Origin: Candidatus Curtissbacteria bacterium RIFCSPLOWO2_01_FULL_41_18
Lineage (GTDB): Bacteria; Patescibacteriota; Microgenomatia; Curtissbacterales; GWA2-41-24
Assembly: GCA_001776475.1 (NCBI GenBank)
Contig: MFBQ01000041.1
Span: 1 to 25,221, forward strand
DNA length: 25,221 bases
Direction of reading: 5' to 3'
Shown: piece by piece, positions 14,216 through 21,809 of the stretch
Position numbering within the stretch: position 1 is the stretch's first letter
Layout: every line of letters starts with the position of its first letter
Position numbers and translations under genes: made by a program
The notes under the pieces: model-generated
Databases searched by the model: none
Told to the model about the DNA's origin: nothing
Seen by the model: the letters and a program-made list of their open reading frames with translations, nothing else

Positions 14216-15223
14216 ATGCGAGACTATACTGTCATAAAAAATACCCTAGGAACCTTGAGAGTACATGAAAATGAACCCCTTTCAAAACACACGTATTTTA
14301 GAATCGGTGGGCCAGCGAAACTCTTTTTTGAAGCTAAAAGCACCGAAGATTTAAAACTTGCACTAACTTGCGCATTTGAAAACAAAATCCCATTTGTTGT
14401 TCTTGGCTTAGGGGCAAATGTTCTGGTTTCAGATAAAGGTTATGATGGTTTGGTCATCAAAAACCATGCAGAAGGCATAAAGCTGGTTGGCTTGAAAGGT
14501 ACCATCAATAAAACCGGGAGGGGAATTAAGAATGCTTCGGTTTTGGCGGCCTCTGGAACTCTCATGAACCAGCTGGCCCGATTTACAATTGACCAAGGCC
14601 TTGAAGGCCTCCATTTTTTGTTGTCTGTTCCGGGAACCATTGGTGGTGGTATCAAAATTAATGCTCATTTTGAAGTGGAAAAAGGGGAATTTATAGGCAA
14701 TTGTCTTCTCACGGCAGCGTTATTCGATGTGAATTCTGGGATTGTCAAAACTGTCGACCAGGATTATTTCAAGTTTGGTTATGATTACTCCAAAATCCAG
14801 GAAACAGGTGAAATAGTTCTAGAAGCCGTGTTTAGACTGGATCGAACCGTAGATCCTCAGAAGCTATGGCAAATGGCTATGGATAACGTTAAGCGCAGAA
14901 ACGAGGAACAACCGATGGGCATTGCATGCTCTGGCTGTGTTTTTAGAAATATCGCAGATAGTGATGCTAAGAGACTTGCGACACCTAATTTAACTACCTC
15001 AAGCGGCTATATTATTGAAAGTCTGGGTCTCAAAGGTGTCAAACAAGGCGGAGCAGAGATATCAACCCACCACGCCAATTTTATTTTAAATACAGCAGGC
15101 GCTAGTGCTTCCGACGTGCTAAAATTGATTAATCTTGCCAAACAAAAAGCCAAAGAAACTTACAGTCTTAATCTTAGCGAAGAAATATTCTACATTGGAG
15201 ATTTTGAAAATATCAGAGAATAG
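14216..15223 (+). CDS. murB: UDP-N-acetylenolpyruvoylglucosamine reductase MurB
   Basis: MurB reduces enolpyruvyl-UDP-GlcNAc to UDP-MurNAc with NADPH and FAD. The 335-residue protein shows NEPLSKHTYFRIGGPAKLFFEA at the N-terminus, the FAD-binding LGLGANVLVSDKGYDGLVI, GLEGLHFLLSVPGTIGGGIKINAH, RRNEEQP and the proton-donor segment ACSGCVFRN, in which the catalytic position is Cys241 (Ser in the E. coli enzyme). The C-terminal HHANFILNTAGASASDVLKLI is typical. The YDYSKIQ block fits the E. coli-like Tyr-loop less well, so the type I/II assignment is left open. It starts 1 bp after the murC stop, so the genes are coupled. Confidence 0.95.
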   Translation: MRDYTVIKNTLGTLRVHENEPLSKHTYFRIGGPAKLFFEAKSTEDLKLALTCAFENKIPFVVLGLGANVLVSDKGYDGLVIKNHAEGIKLVGLKGTINKTGRGIKNASVLAASGTLMNQLARFTIDQGLEGLHFLLSVPGTIGGGIKINAHFEVEKGEFIGNCLLTAALFDVNSGIVKTVDQDYFKFGYDYSKIQETGEIVLEAVFRLDRTVDPQKLWQMAMDNVKRRNEEQPMGIACSGCVFRNIADSDAKRLATPNLTTSSGYIIESLGLKGVKQGGAEISTHHANFILNTAGASASDVLKLINLAKQKAKETYSLNLSEEIFYIGDFENIRE

Positions 15224-15268
15224 GATGACTAAGACGCGGCTTTTTACTCACATTTATCAATCTATAAA

Positions 15269-16522
15269 ATGGCCAAATTAGAAATCATCGGAGGCAAGAA
15301 AATTTCAGGTACGATTAAGGTTGCCGGTAATAAAAATTCAGTTTTACCCATAATGACAGCCTCTCTTCTAACACAGGCAACTTGCGTACTTGAAAATGTC
15401 CCAGAAATTTCAGATGTCTCGGCAATGATTAAACTTCTTGAAATAGCCGGTGCCAAAATTTCTCGAAAGGGATCAAAATTAACCATTAACGCTCGAACAA
15501 TTAAATCGGTAGAATTCCCACCGTCGATTACCGAAAAGCTCAGAGCTTCGGTTTTACTACTAGGGCCAATGCTAGCTCGTGTTGGCAAAATAAGAATAGG
15601 TTATCCTGGCGGCGATATTATCGGCAGAAGATCACTAGATTCCCATATCCAAGTATTAACCAGTTTTGGTGCAAGAATTGAAGAAGAAAATGATCTTTTT
15701 ATTTCTAATGCGCAGAAACTAAAGGGGACAGAAATTTTCTTGCAAGAGGCCTCTGTTACAGCTACTGAAAATGCAATAATGGCAGCCTGTGTGGCAAGTG
15801 GTCAAACTACAATCAAAAGAGCAGCATCAGAGCCACATGTGGTTGATCTTTGCCACTTTTTAGTAAACATGGGTGCTGATATTTCAGGAATCGGAACTAA
15901 TGTCCTAGAAGTCACAGGGGTTAAAAATCTTTCAGGTGCTCACCACACAATACGACCAGATCATATTGAAGTTGGTACTTTTGCAATTCTTGCGGCAGTT
16001 ACTTCATCAAAATTAACAATCTATCCAATAATAAAAGAGGATTTAGACATGATTCTTCTAACACTTAAAAAATTTGGGGTCAATTATCAAATTGAAGCTG
16101 ATAAATTAACCATCAAAGAGTCCAAGTTGACTGCAGTAGAAAAGGTGGTAACGGATGTCTGGCCGGGTTTCCCAACAGACTTAATGGCACCCATGATTGT
16201 TTTGGCAACTCAGGCGGAAGGCGTGACCATCCTGCATGATTGGATGTACGAATCAAGAATGTTTTTTGTCGATAAACTTCTATCTATGGGTGCAAAAGTT
16301 GAAATTGCCGACCCACACCGCGTGCTCGTATATGGGCCGAGCAAACTACGCGGTCAAAAACTGGATACGCCTGATATCAGAGCAGGCATCGCTCTAGTAA
16401 TTGCCGCTATCGCTGCTCATGGTAAAAGCGAGATTGATAAATCAGAGTTAATTGAAAGAGGATATGAAAACATTGTGGAAAGGCTTTCTGCCCTCGGCGT
16501 CAGAATTAGAGAAGTTTCTTGA
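15269..16522 (+). CDS. murA: UDP-GlcNAc enolpyruvyl transferase MurA with Asp at the fosfomycin site
   Basis: MurA transfers enolpyruvate from PEP to UDP-GlcNAc, the first committed step of peptidoglycan synthesis. The 417-residue protein shows GNKNSVLP (Lys22, Asn23), PGGDIIGRRSLDSHI, ENAIMAA, RPDHIEVGTFAI, DVWPGFPTDLMAPM, YESRMFFVDKL, DIRAGIALVIAA and IERGYENIVERL. The active-site loop, PGGCAIGARP in most bacteria, has Asp116 (codon at 15614) in place of Cys. Cys-to-Asp enzymes in mycobacteria, chlamydiae and Borrelia are active and insensitive to fosfomycin, so the same is expected here. A 45-bp gap precedes it; TATAAA directly abuts the ATG, but no -35 was found. Its stop overlaps the metK start. 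Confidence 0.97.
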   Translation: MAKLEIIGGKKISGTIKVAGNKNSVLPIMTASLLTQATCVLENVPEISDVSAMIKLLEIAGAKISRKGSKLTINARTIKSVEFPPSITEKLRASVLLLGPMLARVGKIRIGYPGGDIIGRRSLDSHIQVLTSFGARIEEENDLFISNAQKLKGTEIFLQEASVTATENAIMAACVASGQTTIKRAASEPHVVDLCHFLVNMGADISGIGTNVLEVTGVKNLSGAHHTIRPDHIEVGTFAILAAVTSSKLTIYPIIKEDLDMILLTLKKFGVNYQIEADKLTIKESKLTAVEKVVTDVWPGFPTDLMAPMIVLATQAEGVTILHDWMYESRMFFVDKLLSMGAKVEIADPHRVLVYGPSKLRGQKLDTPDIRAGIALVIAAIAAHGKSEIDKSELIERGYENIVERLSALGVRIREVS

Positions 16523-17646
16523 CCCACCACTTTAAAGTGAATTATAAAATTTTCACCTCTGAATCAGTTTGTGCTGGGCACCCTGACAAAATCTGTGATC
16601 AGATTTCAGATGCAATTCTTGACGCTCATCTTGCCGACCATCCCCAAAGTAGAGTGGCAGTTGAGACCTTGGTTACTACAAACAAAGTAGTTATTGCTGG
16701 AGAAATAGCCAGTAAAGTTAGGGCCGACTACGAAAAAATTGCCAGAAACGTTGTCAAAGACTTAGGCTATGATAATCCAATCTATAATTTTCGATGGCAA
16801 ACGGCAACTATTGAAGTTTTAATTCATCAACAATCGCTAGATATTGCATCAGGGGTTAGTAGAGGTGGTGCAGGGGATCAGGGAATAATGTTTGGCTATG
16901 CAACAGATGAAACAGCCAATTTCATGCCTCTTCCTATCGTGCTTGCTCACGAAATAGTTAAAGCTGTCGATACTTCAAGAAAAAGTGAACAATTACCTTA
17001 TTTAAGACCAGATGGTAAATCACAGGTTACAGTAGAATATAAAGATGGTTATCCCCTGCGGGTGATTAAAGTTATCACTGCTGTTCCTCACGATCCAAAA
17101 ATTGATCAAAAAAGGGTGTCTGTCGACATTTATGAGTACGTGATCAAAAAAGTTCTAGGCAAATATGGCTATACAATTAACTTTTCGGACACTATTTGCA
17201 ATGGTACTGGTAAATGGGCAGTTGGCGGACCCACTTCGGACACTGGTGTTACTGGTAGAAAAATTAATGTCGACTCCTACGGCTCTGCAGCCAGAGTTGG
17301 CGGGGGTTGTTTTTCCGGAAAAGATCCGACGAAGGTAGATAGGTCAGCAGCTTATGCAGCAAGGTTCATTGCCAAAAATATTGTTGCTGCAAAATTTGCT
17401 AGTCGGTGTGAGATACAATTGGCTTACGTTATCGGTAAGCCAAGACCAATTGCCAAAGCTATTGAAACCTTCGGTACCCAGAAGGTTGCAATCGGCAAAA
17501 TTGAAAAATTTGCTTGGAGCCTAATAGACCTTTCCGTAAATGGCATCATTACACATTTAAATCTCAGACGTCCTATTTACCAAAAAACTGCCTCATACGG
17601 TCATTTCGGCAGAGAAGGATTTAGCTGGGAAAAGATTGTTTCATGA
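16519..17646 (+). CDS. metK: S-adenosylmethionine synthetase MetK
   Basis: MetK makes SAM from methionine and ATP. The 375-residue product has YKIFTSESVCAGHPDKICDQISDAILD near the start, GAGDQGIMFGYATDET, HDPKIDQKRV, GKWAVGGPTSDTGVTGRKI, the P-loop-like GGGCFSGKDPTKVDRSAAYAAR and YGHFGREGFSWE at the C-terminus; length is typical. TTG 16519 overlaps the murA stop (TTGA) and gives a short extra N-terminus; GTG 16537, giving MNYKIFTSESV, matches the family start better but lacks a ribosome site. Its place inside the mur run is not standard; the SAM it makes is needed by RsmH, encoded in the same cluster. Confidence 0.97.
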   Translation: MTHHFKVNYKIFTSESVCAGHPDKICDQISDAILDAHLADHPQSRVAVETLVTTNKVVIAGEIASKVRADYEKIARNVVKDLGYDNPIYNFRWQTATIEVLIHQQSLDIASGVSRGGAGDQGIMFGYATDETANFMPLPIVLAHEIVKAVDTSRKSEQLPYLRPDGKSQVTVEYKDGYPLRVIKVITAVPHDPKIDQKRVSVDIYEYVIKKVLGKYGYTINFSDTICNGTGKWAVGGPTSDTGVTGRKINVDSYGSAARVGGGCFSGKDPTKVDRSAAYAARFIAKNIVAAKFASRCEIQLAYVIGKPRPIAKAIETFGTQKVAIGKIEKFAWSLIDLSVNGIITHLNLRRPIYQKTASYGHFGREGFSWEKIVS

Positions 17647-18590
17647 GGGAAAAAATTAAGGTTGCGGTTCTTTTGGGCGGTAAATCAGCCGAGCATGAAA
17701 TATCGCTAATCTCTGGCAGAGAAGTGGTCAAGCACTTAAATCCTCAAAAGTACGATGTCTTACCAATTATTATTTCTCGCAATGGCACATCTTTCCAGTT
17801 AAATAATAAAAAATACTCCCTCAGTCAACTGTCAACTGCCAACTGTCAACTGTTTTTCATTGCCATGCATGGTCCCTTTGGCGAAGATGGTACGATTCAA
17901 GGCTTTTTAGATCTTATAGAAGTACCATATACCGGTTCGAAAGTTCTGGCATCTGCCTTGGGCATGGATAAAATTTACTCAAGGAAATTATTTACCCATG
18001 CAGGTTTAAAAACGCCAAAATTTATGGCTGTAAAAAAGCATCAAAAAACACATGACATCTTTAAAAAATTTAAACTGCCGGTCTTTGTCAAACCCAACAA
18101 TCAAGGCTCATCGATTGGGGCAAGCAAGGTCAGAAAGAAGAAAAATCTCAAAAAAGCTTTGCAATATGCTCACAAATTCAACGACCTTGCCCTGGTAGAA
18201 GAATTTCTGGATGGGATTGAAGTTACGGGCTCAATCATCGGCAACGACAAACCAAAAGCCCTACCGCTTGTAGAAATTGTTCCCAAAAGGGATTTTTTCG
18301 ATTACAAAGCCAAGTACGACGAAAGATTAACTGACGAAATCGTACCTGCCAGAATCAGCAATGCTTTAGCCAAAAAAGCTCAAGAGGCAGCGGTCACTGC
18401 CTATAAAGCACTTGGATGCAAAGGTTTTGGCAGGGTGGACATGATCGTCAAAGACAATGACGTATATGTGCTTGAAGTAAACACTATCCCAGGCCTTACG
18501 TCGGTTTCGTTACTCCCCAAAGCTGCCAAGGCCGCAGGTATATCCTACCCACAATTGCTGGACAAAATCATATCATTTGCTGTCCCATAG
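17643..18590 (+). CDS. ddl: D-alanine--D-alanine ligase
   Basis: Ddl joins two D-alanines with ATP, making the dipeptide that MurF attaches. The 315-residue ATP-grasp protein shows LLGGKSAEHEISLISG, MHGPFGEDGTIQGFLD, PYTGSKVLASALGMDK, VKPNNQGSSIGASKV, VEEFLDGIEVTGSIIG, the omega loop DFFDYKAKYDERLTDEIVPA, GFGRVDMIV and EVNTIPGLTSVSLLPKAA. The omega loop has KY at the position where D-Ala:D-Ala enzymes carry Tyr (Phe in D-lactate ligases), so ordinary, vancomycin-sensitive D-Ala-D-Ala stems are predicted. The start ATG overlaps the metK stop (ATGA). A 7-bp tandem repeat at 17825-17852 encodes the unusual stretch QLSTANCQL before MHGPFGEDG. Confidence 0.96.
   Translation: MREKIKVAVLLGGKSAEHEISLISGREVVKHLNPQKYDVLPIIISRNGTSFQLNNKKYSLSQLSTANCQLFFIAMHGPFGEDGTIQGFLDLIEVPYTGSKVLASALGMDKIYSRKLFTHAGLKTPKFMAVKKHQKTHDIFKKFKLPVFVKPNNQGSSIGASKVRKKKNLKKALQYAHKFNDLALVEEFLDGIEVTGSIIGNDKPKALPLVEIVPKRDFFDYKAKYDERLTDEIVPARISNALAKKAQEAAVTAYKALGCKGFGRVDMIVKDNDVYVLEVNTIPGLTSVSLLPKAAKAAGISYPQLLDKIISFAVP
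17825..17852 (+). repeat. Four tandem 7-bp units inside ddl
   Basis: TCAACTG, TCAACTG, CCAACTG, TCAACTG follow head to tail with one substitution. They lie in a surface-loop region just before the conserved HGPFGEDG, so the conserved core is untouched. Confidence 0.9.
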
Positions 18591-18591
18591 T

Positions 18592-18619
18592 TTGATTATT
18601 TTGTTGAATCAGGTATAAT
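18592..18619 (+). promoter_or_regulatory. Promoter of murF, nearly leaderless
   Basis: TTGATT (18592-18597), a 16-bp spacer and a consensus TATAAT (18614-18619). The ATG at 18628 is 8 bp downstream of the -10, so the transcript would start within one or two bases of the start codon. It splits the mur run into sub-operons. Confidence 0.65.
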
Positions 18620-18627
18620 TAAACCCC

Positions 18628-19830
18628 ATGCAAAATTGGCAAGTATTTGGCGAAGGTAAAACATGGAAAAAGCCTTTCCACGTTATCTTCGCGGAAGTTG
18701 CAAAAACTTACTTAAAACTTTTACCGAGCGTGAAAATTATTGCCATAACAGGCAGTGTCGGTAAAACATTAACTCAAAACGCCGTTTATGCCGTGCTTTT
18801 TCAAAAATACAGAGTGGTTGCGCCAGACGACAATCTGGATCCGACATATCGCATTCCTCAAACGATCTTAAAGACCAAGCCTTGGGATAATTATTTAATT
18901 TTAGAATACGGCGTAGAGCATCCAGGCGATATGGATTATTATCTTTCCCTTGCTAAACCTAAAATTGGCGTAGTAACCACTATTGCACCCGCCCATACTA
19001 AGTATTTGGGAGATGAGGGGGGAGTATTTGAGGAAAAGGTTAAACTGGTTGAGGCCCTACCCAAAGACGGAAATGCTGTTTTAAATGCAGACGATAAAAA
19101 AGTTGCTCAGATGGCTGCAAAAACCCGTGTCAAAATCTACTGGTATGGGCAAAAAGCCAAAAATGGTATTAAAATTTCCCATTTCGCACAAAACCTAAGA
19201 GTTTCTAAGTTTCGTCTGCATTATGGAAGCCAAAAAGCCACAGTTTATTGGAAAGTTGTCGGCAAACATCAGCTTACCTCTGCCTATGCTGCTGCCACGG
19301 TCGGTATACTCAGTGGATTAACTCTAAAGCAGATAGCCAAGGGGCTTTCGACAACTAAAGTTCCCGAGCATCGGTTAAATACAGTCAATGCTAGACACAT
19401 AAACCTTTTAGACGATACTTATAACTCATCGCCCAAAGCCGCCCAAGAGTCCATAAATACTCTCCTTCAGTTGTCTAAAAACAAGCAGAAAATTGCTGTT
19501 ATCGGGGAAATGAAAGATTTAGGAAAGTTATCCCATCAAGCGCATGCTTTGCTTGGCGCTAAAATCGGCAAAACCAGCATCAATTATTTGATAACAATTG
19601 GTAAAGTTGCGAAAATTGTTTCAGATTCCGCAAGAAAGGCCAGCTTTAGGGGCAAATTAATCAACCTAGAAAATACCAACCAAGCAATATCAACTATTCA
19701 AAAAATCGCCAAAAAGAACGCTTTAGTTTTAGTCAAAGGCTCGCGCCATGCCCATTTAGAACGAATTGTCTACGGCTTGCAAGGCAAGTCAACAGAAGTC
19801 ACATGTTATCATTGCGGGAAGCTAAAGTAA
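18628..19830 (+). CDS. murF: UDP-MurNAc-tripeptide--D-Ala-D-Ala ligase MurF
   Basis: MurF adds D-Ala-D-Ala to the UDP-MurNAc-tripeptide, finishing the cytoplasmic precursor. The 400-residue protein shows IIAITGSVGKTLTQN (P-loop), VAPDDNLDPTYRIP (the family's s.gN.Nn.iG.P region), LEYGVEHPGDMDYY, TTIAPAHTKYLGDEGGVFEEK, GKHQLTSAYAAATVG, PEHRLN, LLDDTYNSSPKAAQESI and IGEMKDLGKLSHQAH. It is shorter than the usual 450 because the N-terminal UDP-binding domain is almost absent, as in the MurE here. The C-terminus ends TCYHCGKLK with one CxxC pair, odd for MurF. It follows ddl by 37 bp, which fits its use of the Ddl product, and has its own promoter. Confidence 0.92.
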   Translation: MQNWQVFGEGKTWKKPFHVIFAEVAKTYLKLLPSVKIIAITGSVGKTLTQNAVYAVLFQKYRVVAPDDNLDPTYRIPQTILKTKPWDNYLILEYGVEHPGDMDYYLSLAKPKIGVVTTIAPAHTKYLGDEGGVFEEKVKLVEALPKDGNAVLNADDKKVAQMAAKTRVKIYWYGQKAKNGIKISHFAQNLRVSKFRLHYGSQKATVYWKVVGKHQLTSAYAAATVGILSGLTLKQIAKGLSTTKVPEHRLNTVNARHINLLDDTYNSSPKAAQESINTLLQLSKNKQKIAVIGEMKDLGKLSHQAHALLGAKIGKTSINYLITIGKVAKIVSDSARKASFRGKLINLENTNQAISTIQKIAKKNALVLVKGSRHAHLERIVYGLQGKSTEVTCYHCGKLK

Positions 19831-19832
19831 GG

Positions 19833-19982
19833 TATAATAAAATTTGAGGTACGAATTGATTCGAATGGTCTGGCTTCCAATCAATGATCAAATCACCAGC
19901 AAATGGTAAATATCAAGTGCGAAGCGTCACAAATTTGGGGTTTTATCATTAAAACTTATTTAGAAATTAGAAATTTAAAGGT
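19833..19982 (+). promoter_or_regulatory. 150-bp leader before mraY: -10 box, hairpin, heptamer repeat
   Basis: A consensus TATAAT lies at 19833-19838, right after the murF stop; no -35 at proper spacing is clear. A hairpin follows: ATTGATT-C-GAA (19855-19865) pairs with TTC-C-AATCAAT (19875-19885), seven plus three pairs around a C/C mismatch with a 9-nt loop. No T-run follows, so it is not an intrinsic terminator. At 19960-19980 TTAGAAA, TTAGAAA and TTTAAAG form a heptamer run up to the mraY start. No coding frame is evident. Confidence 0.45.
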
Positions 19983-21014
19983 ATGGTTCAAATATTAGGT
20001 CTTGTTCTCTTGTCATTTTTTGTCATTAGCCTCCTGATTGTTCCGTATATCAATTTACTTTATAGAATAAGACTCACGCGCCAACATCAAAAAACACGTG
20101 ATATTTTTGAAGCAAGAACGGTAATTTTTGACCGACTCCACAGCCATAAAGCCGGTATTCCCGTTGGTGGAGGAACGCTCATAATATTTGTGGTCACGCT
20201 TCTTTATCTTGTGGTTGTAAATCTTGCCCCCTTTTTTGGTGTCGAAAGAACTTCAATTTATCCATTTAAAAAAGAAGTTCAAATACTACTTTTTACCTTT
20301 TTATCTTTCGGAGCACTCGGCCTTTATGATGACTTGCGCAAAACCTTTGGTTTCAAAAGAGCAAATTTTTGGGGGATTAGATTTAGATATAAGTTTTTAA
20401 TTCAATGGGTTTTGGCATTTATTATTGCCTCCATGCTTTATTTTGGTTTAGGTATAAATATTGTCAACATTCGATTTTTCGATATTATAAATTTAGGCCT
20501 CATGTACATTCCATTTGCAGCTTTTACCATTGTTGCCTTTACAAATGCGGTCAACATCTCAGATGGTTTGGATGGTCTAGCGTCTGGTCTCTTGCTGATT
20601 TGTCTTGCGGCATTTTTAGTCATGTCCTCATCAATTTTGGATACCACTCTTTCTGTATTTTTGGGTCTTTGGATCGGCTCATTAATTGCCTTTTTATACT
20701 TCAACATTTGGCCAGCCAGAATTATGCTTGGTGACGTTGGTGCGCTTTCTTTCGGAGCGACGTTGGCTGTTACCGGCCTCCTTTTAGGTAAACCCATAGG
20801 TCTTGCCGTCATTGGTGGAATGTTTGTTATCGAAGTTGTCTCATCACTAATTCAATTATTGTCTAAAAAAATCCGCAAGAAAAAGGTTTTTGAAGTAGCC
20901 CCTCTGCATCTTTGGGTTCAGTATAAGGGCTGGCAAGAGCCGAAGATCGTTTTTAGATTTTGGCTTGCCCAACTTGTATTGGCAATTTTTGGACTTTGGC
21001 TTTCATTTTTTTAA
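19983..21014 (+). CDS. mraY: Phospho-MurNAc-pentapeptide transferase MraY
   Basis: MraY moves phospho-MurNAc-pentapeptide from UDP to undecaprenyl phosphate at the inner membrane face, making lipid I. The 343-residue protein has about ten hydrophobic segments and the expected polar motifs: GIPVGGGTLII, GALGLYDDLRK (Asp-Asp), NAVNISDGLDGLASG, FNIWPARIMLGDVGALSFGA and, near the C-terminus, APLHLWVQYKGWQEPKIVFRFW. The last replaces the HHH triad of MraY with HLW, keeping only the first His. The GWQEPKIVxRFW tail and the UDP-MurNAc-pentapeptide family length favour MraY over WecA/TagO relatives. ATG 19983 starts the first helix. It lies downstream of murF after a 152-bp leader, not at the usual place after murF in direct overlap. 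Confidence 0.93.
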   Translation: MVQILGLVLLSFFVISLLIVPYINLLYRIRLTRQHQKTRDIFEARTVIFDRLHSHKAGIPVGGGTLIIFVVTLLYLVVVNLAPFFGVERTSIYPFKKEVQILLFTFLSFGALGLYDDLRKTFGFKRANFWGIRFRYKFLIQWVLAFIIASMLYFGLGINIVNIRFFDIINLGLMYIPFAAFTIVAFTNAVNISDGLDGLASGLLLICLAAFLVMSSSILDTTLSVFLGLWIGSLIAFLYFNIWPARIMLGDVGALSFGATLAVTGLLLGKPIGLAVIGGMFVIEVVSSLIQLLSKKIRKKKVFEVAPLHLWVQYKGWQEPKIVFRFWLAQLVLAIFGLWLSFF

Positions 21015-21016
21015 AA

Positions 21017-21802
21017 ATGGCAGATAATCGTCCGATTGGCCTTTTTGATTCAGGTATTGGTGGCCTCTCTGTTCTCAAAGAGATAAAAAGACTGTTGCCT
21101 GGGGAAAGCTTTGTGTTCTTAGCAGATCAAGCCAACATTCCCTATGGCGCAAAGACTCAGAGACAACTAAACGAGCTTTCAGAAAGAATAACCAGATTTC
21201 TGCTAACGCATGATATTAAGCTTTTGGTTGTTGCCTGCAATACGGCAACTTGTTACGCAATTGATCATCTAAGATCAACATTTATAATTCCCATCGTTGG
21301 TGTCGTACCTGCCATAAAACCTGCCGCAAATTTAACCAAAGAAGGCAAAATAGCAATTATGGCAACACCCGCTACAGCAAAAAGCGCCTACCTTAAAAAG
21401 TTAATTAAAGAGTTTGCGCCAGCATTAAATGTTTTTCGAATCGGCTGTGAGGGCCTGGAAGAATCTGTTGAGTATTTAAAGTTAAAAGAAATCTACAGAC
21501 TTCTTGATCTTTATTTGAATAAAGTCAAAAAAACTGGTTCCGATGTTATTGTGCTAGGCTGCACTCATTACCCCTTCCTTAAACAAGAGATTAAAAAAAG
21601 AATTAATGGTAGTAACATTAGAGTCATTGATTCTGGTCGAGCGATAGCTACCAGAGTTAAATCTATTCTCGAAGATTCTACTTCTTTTGCAAAAGGAAAC
21701 GTTCAGGAGCTATATTACACTACAGCAGACCCCAGGCAATTTTCCAAAATAGCCTCCAGTCTACTAAAATATAGGGTGATCGCAAGAAAAGCCTTAATTT
21801 AA
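21017..21802 (+). CDS. murI: Glutamate racemase MurI
   Basis: MurI converts L-glutamate to D-glutamate, the substrate of MurD. The 261-residue product shows GLFDSGIGGLSVLKEIKRLLP at the start, ADQANIPYGAKT, VVACNTATCYAID (first catalytic Cys), VVPAIKPA, GCEGLEESVEYL and VLGCTHYPFLKQEI (second catalytic Cys). The frame is open upstream to 20960, but ATG 21017 is chosen because it begins just after the mraY stop (2 bp gap) and gives the family start. It sits directly before murD, which uses its product. Confidence 0.96.
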   Translation: MADNRPIGLFDSGIGGLSVLKEIKRLLPGESFVFLADQANIPYGAKTQRQLNELSERITRFLLTHDIKLLVVACNTATCYAIDHLRSTFIIPIVGVVPAIKPAANLTKEGKIAIMATPATAKSAYLKKLIKEFAPALNVFRIGCEGLEESVEYLKLKEIYRLLDLYLNKVKKTGSDVIVLGCTHYPFLKQEIKKRINGSNIRVIDSGRAIATRVKSILEDSTSFAKGNVQELYYTTADPRQFSKIASSLLKYRVIARKALI

Positions 21803-21809
21803 GTTACTC

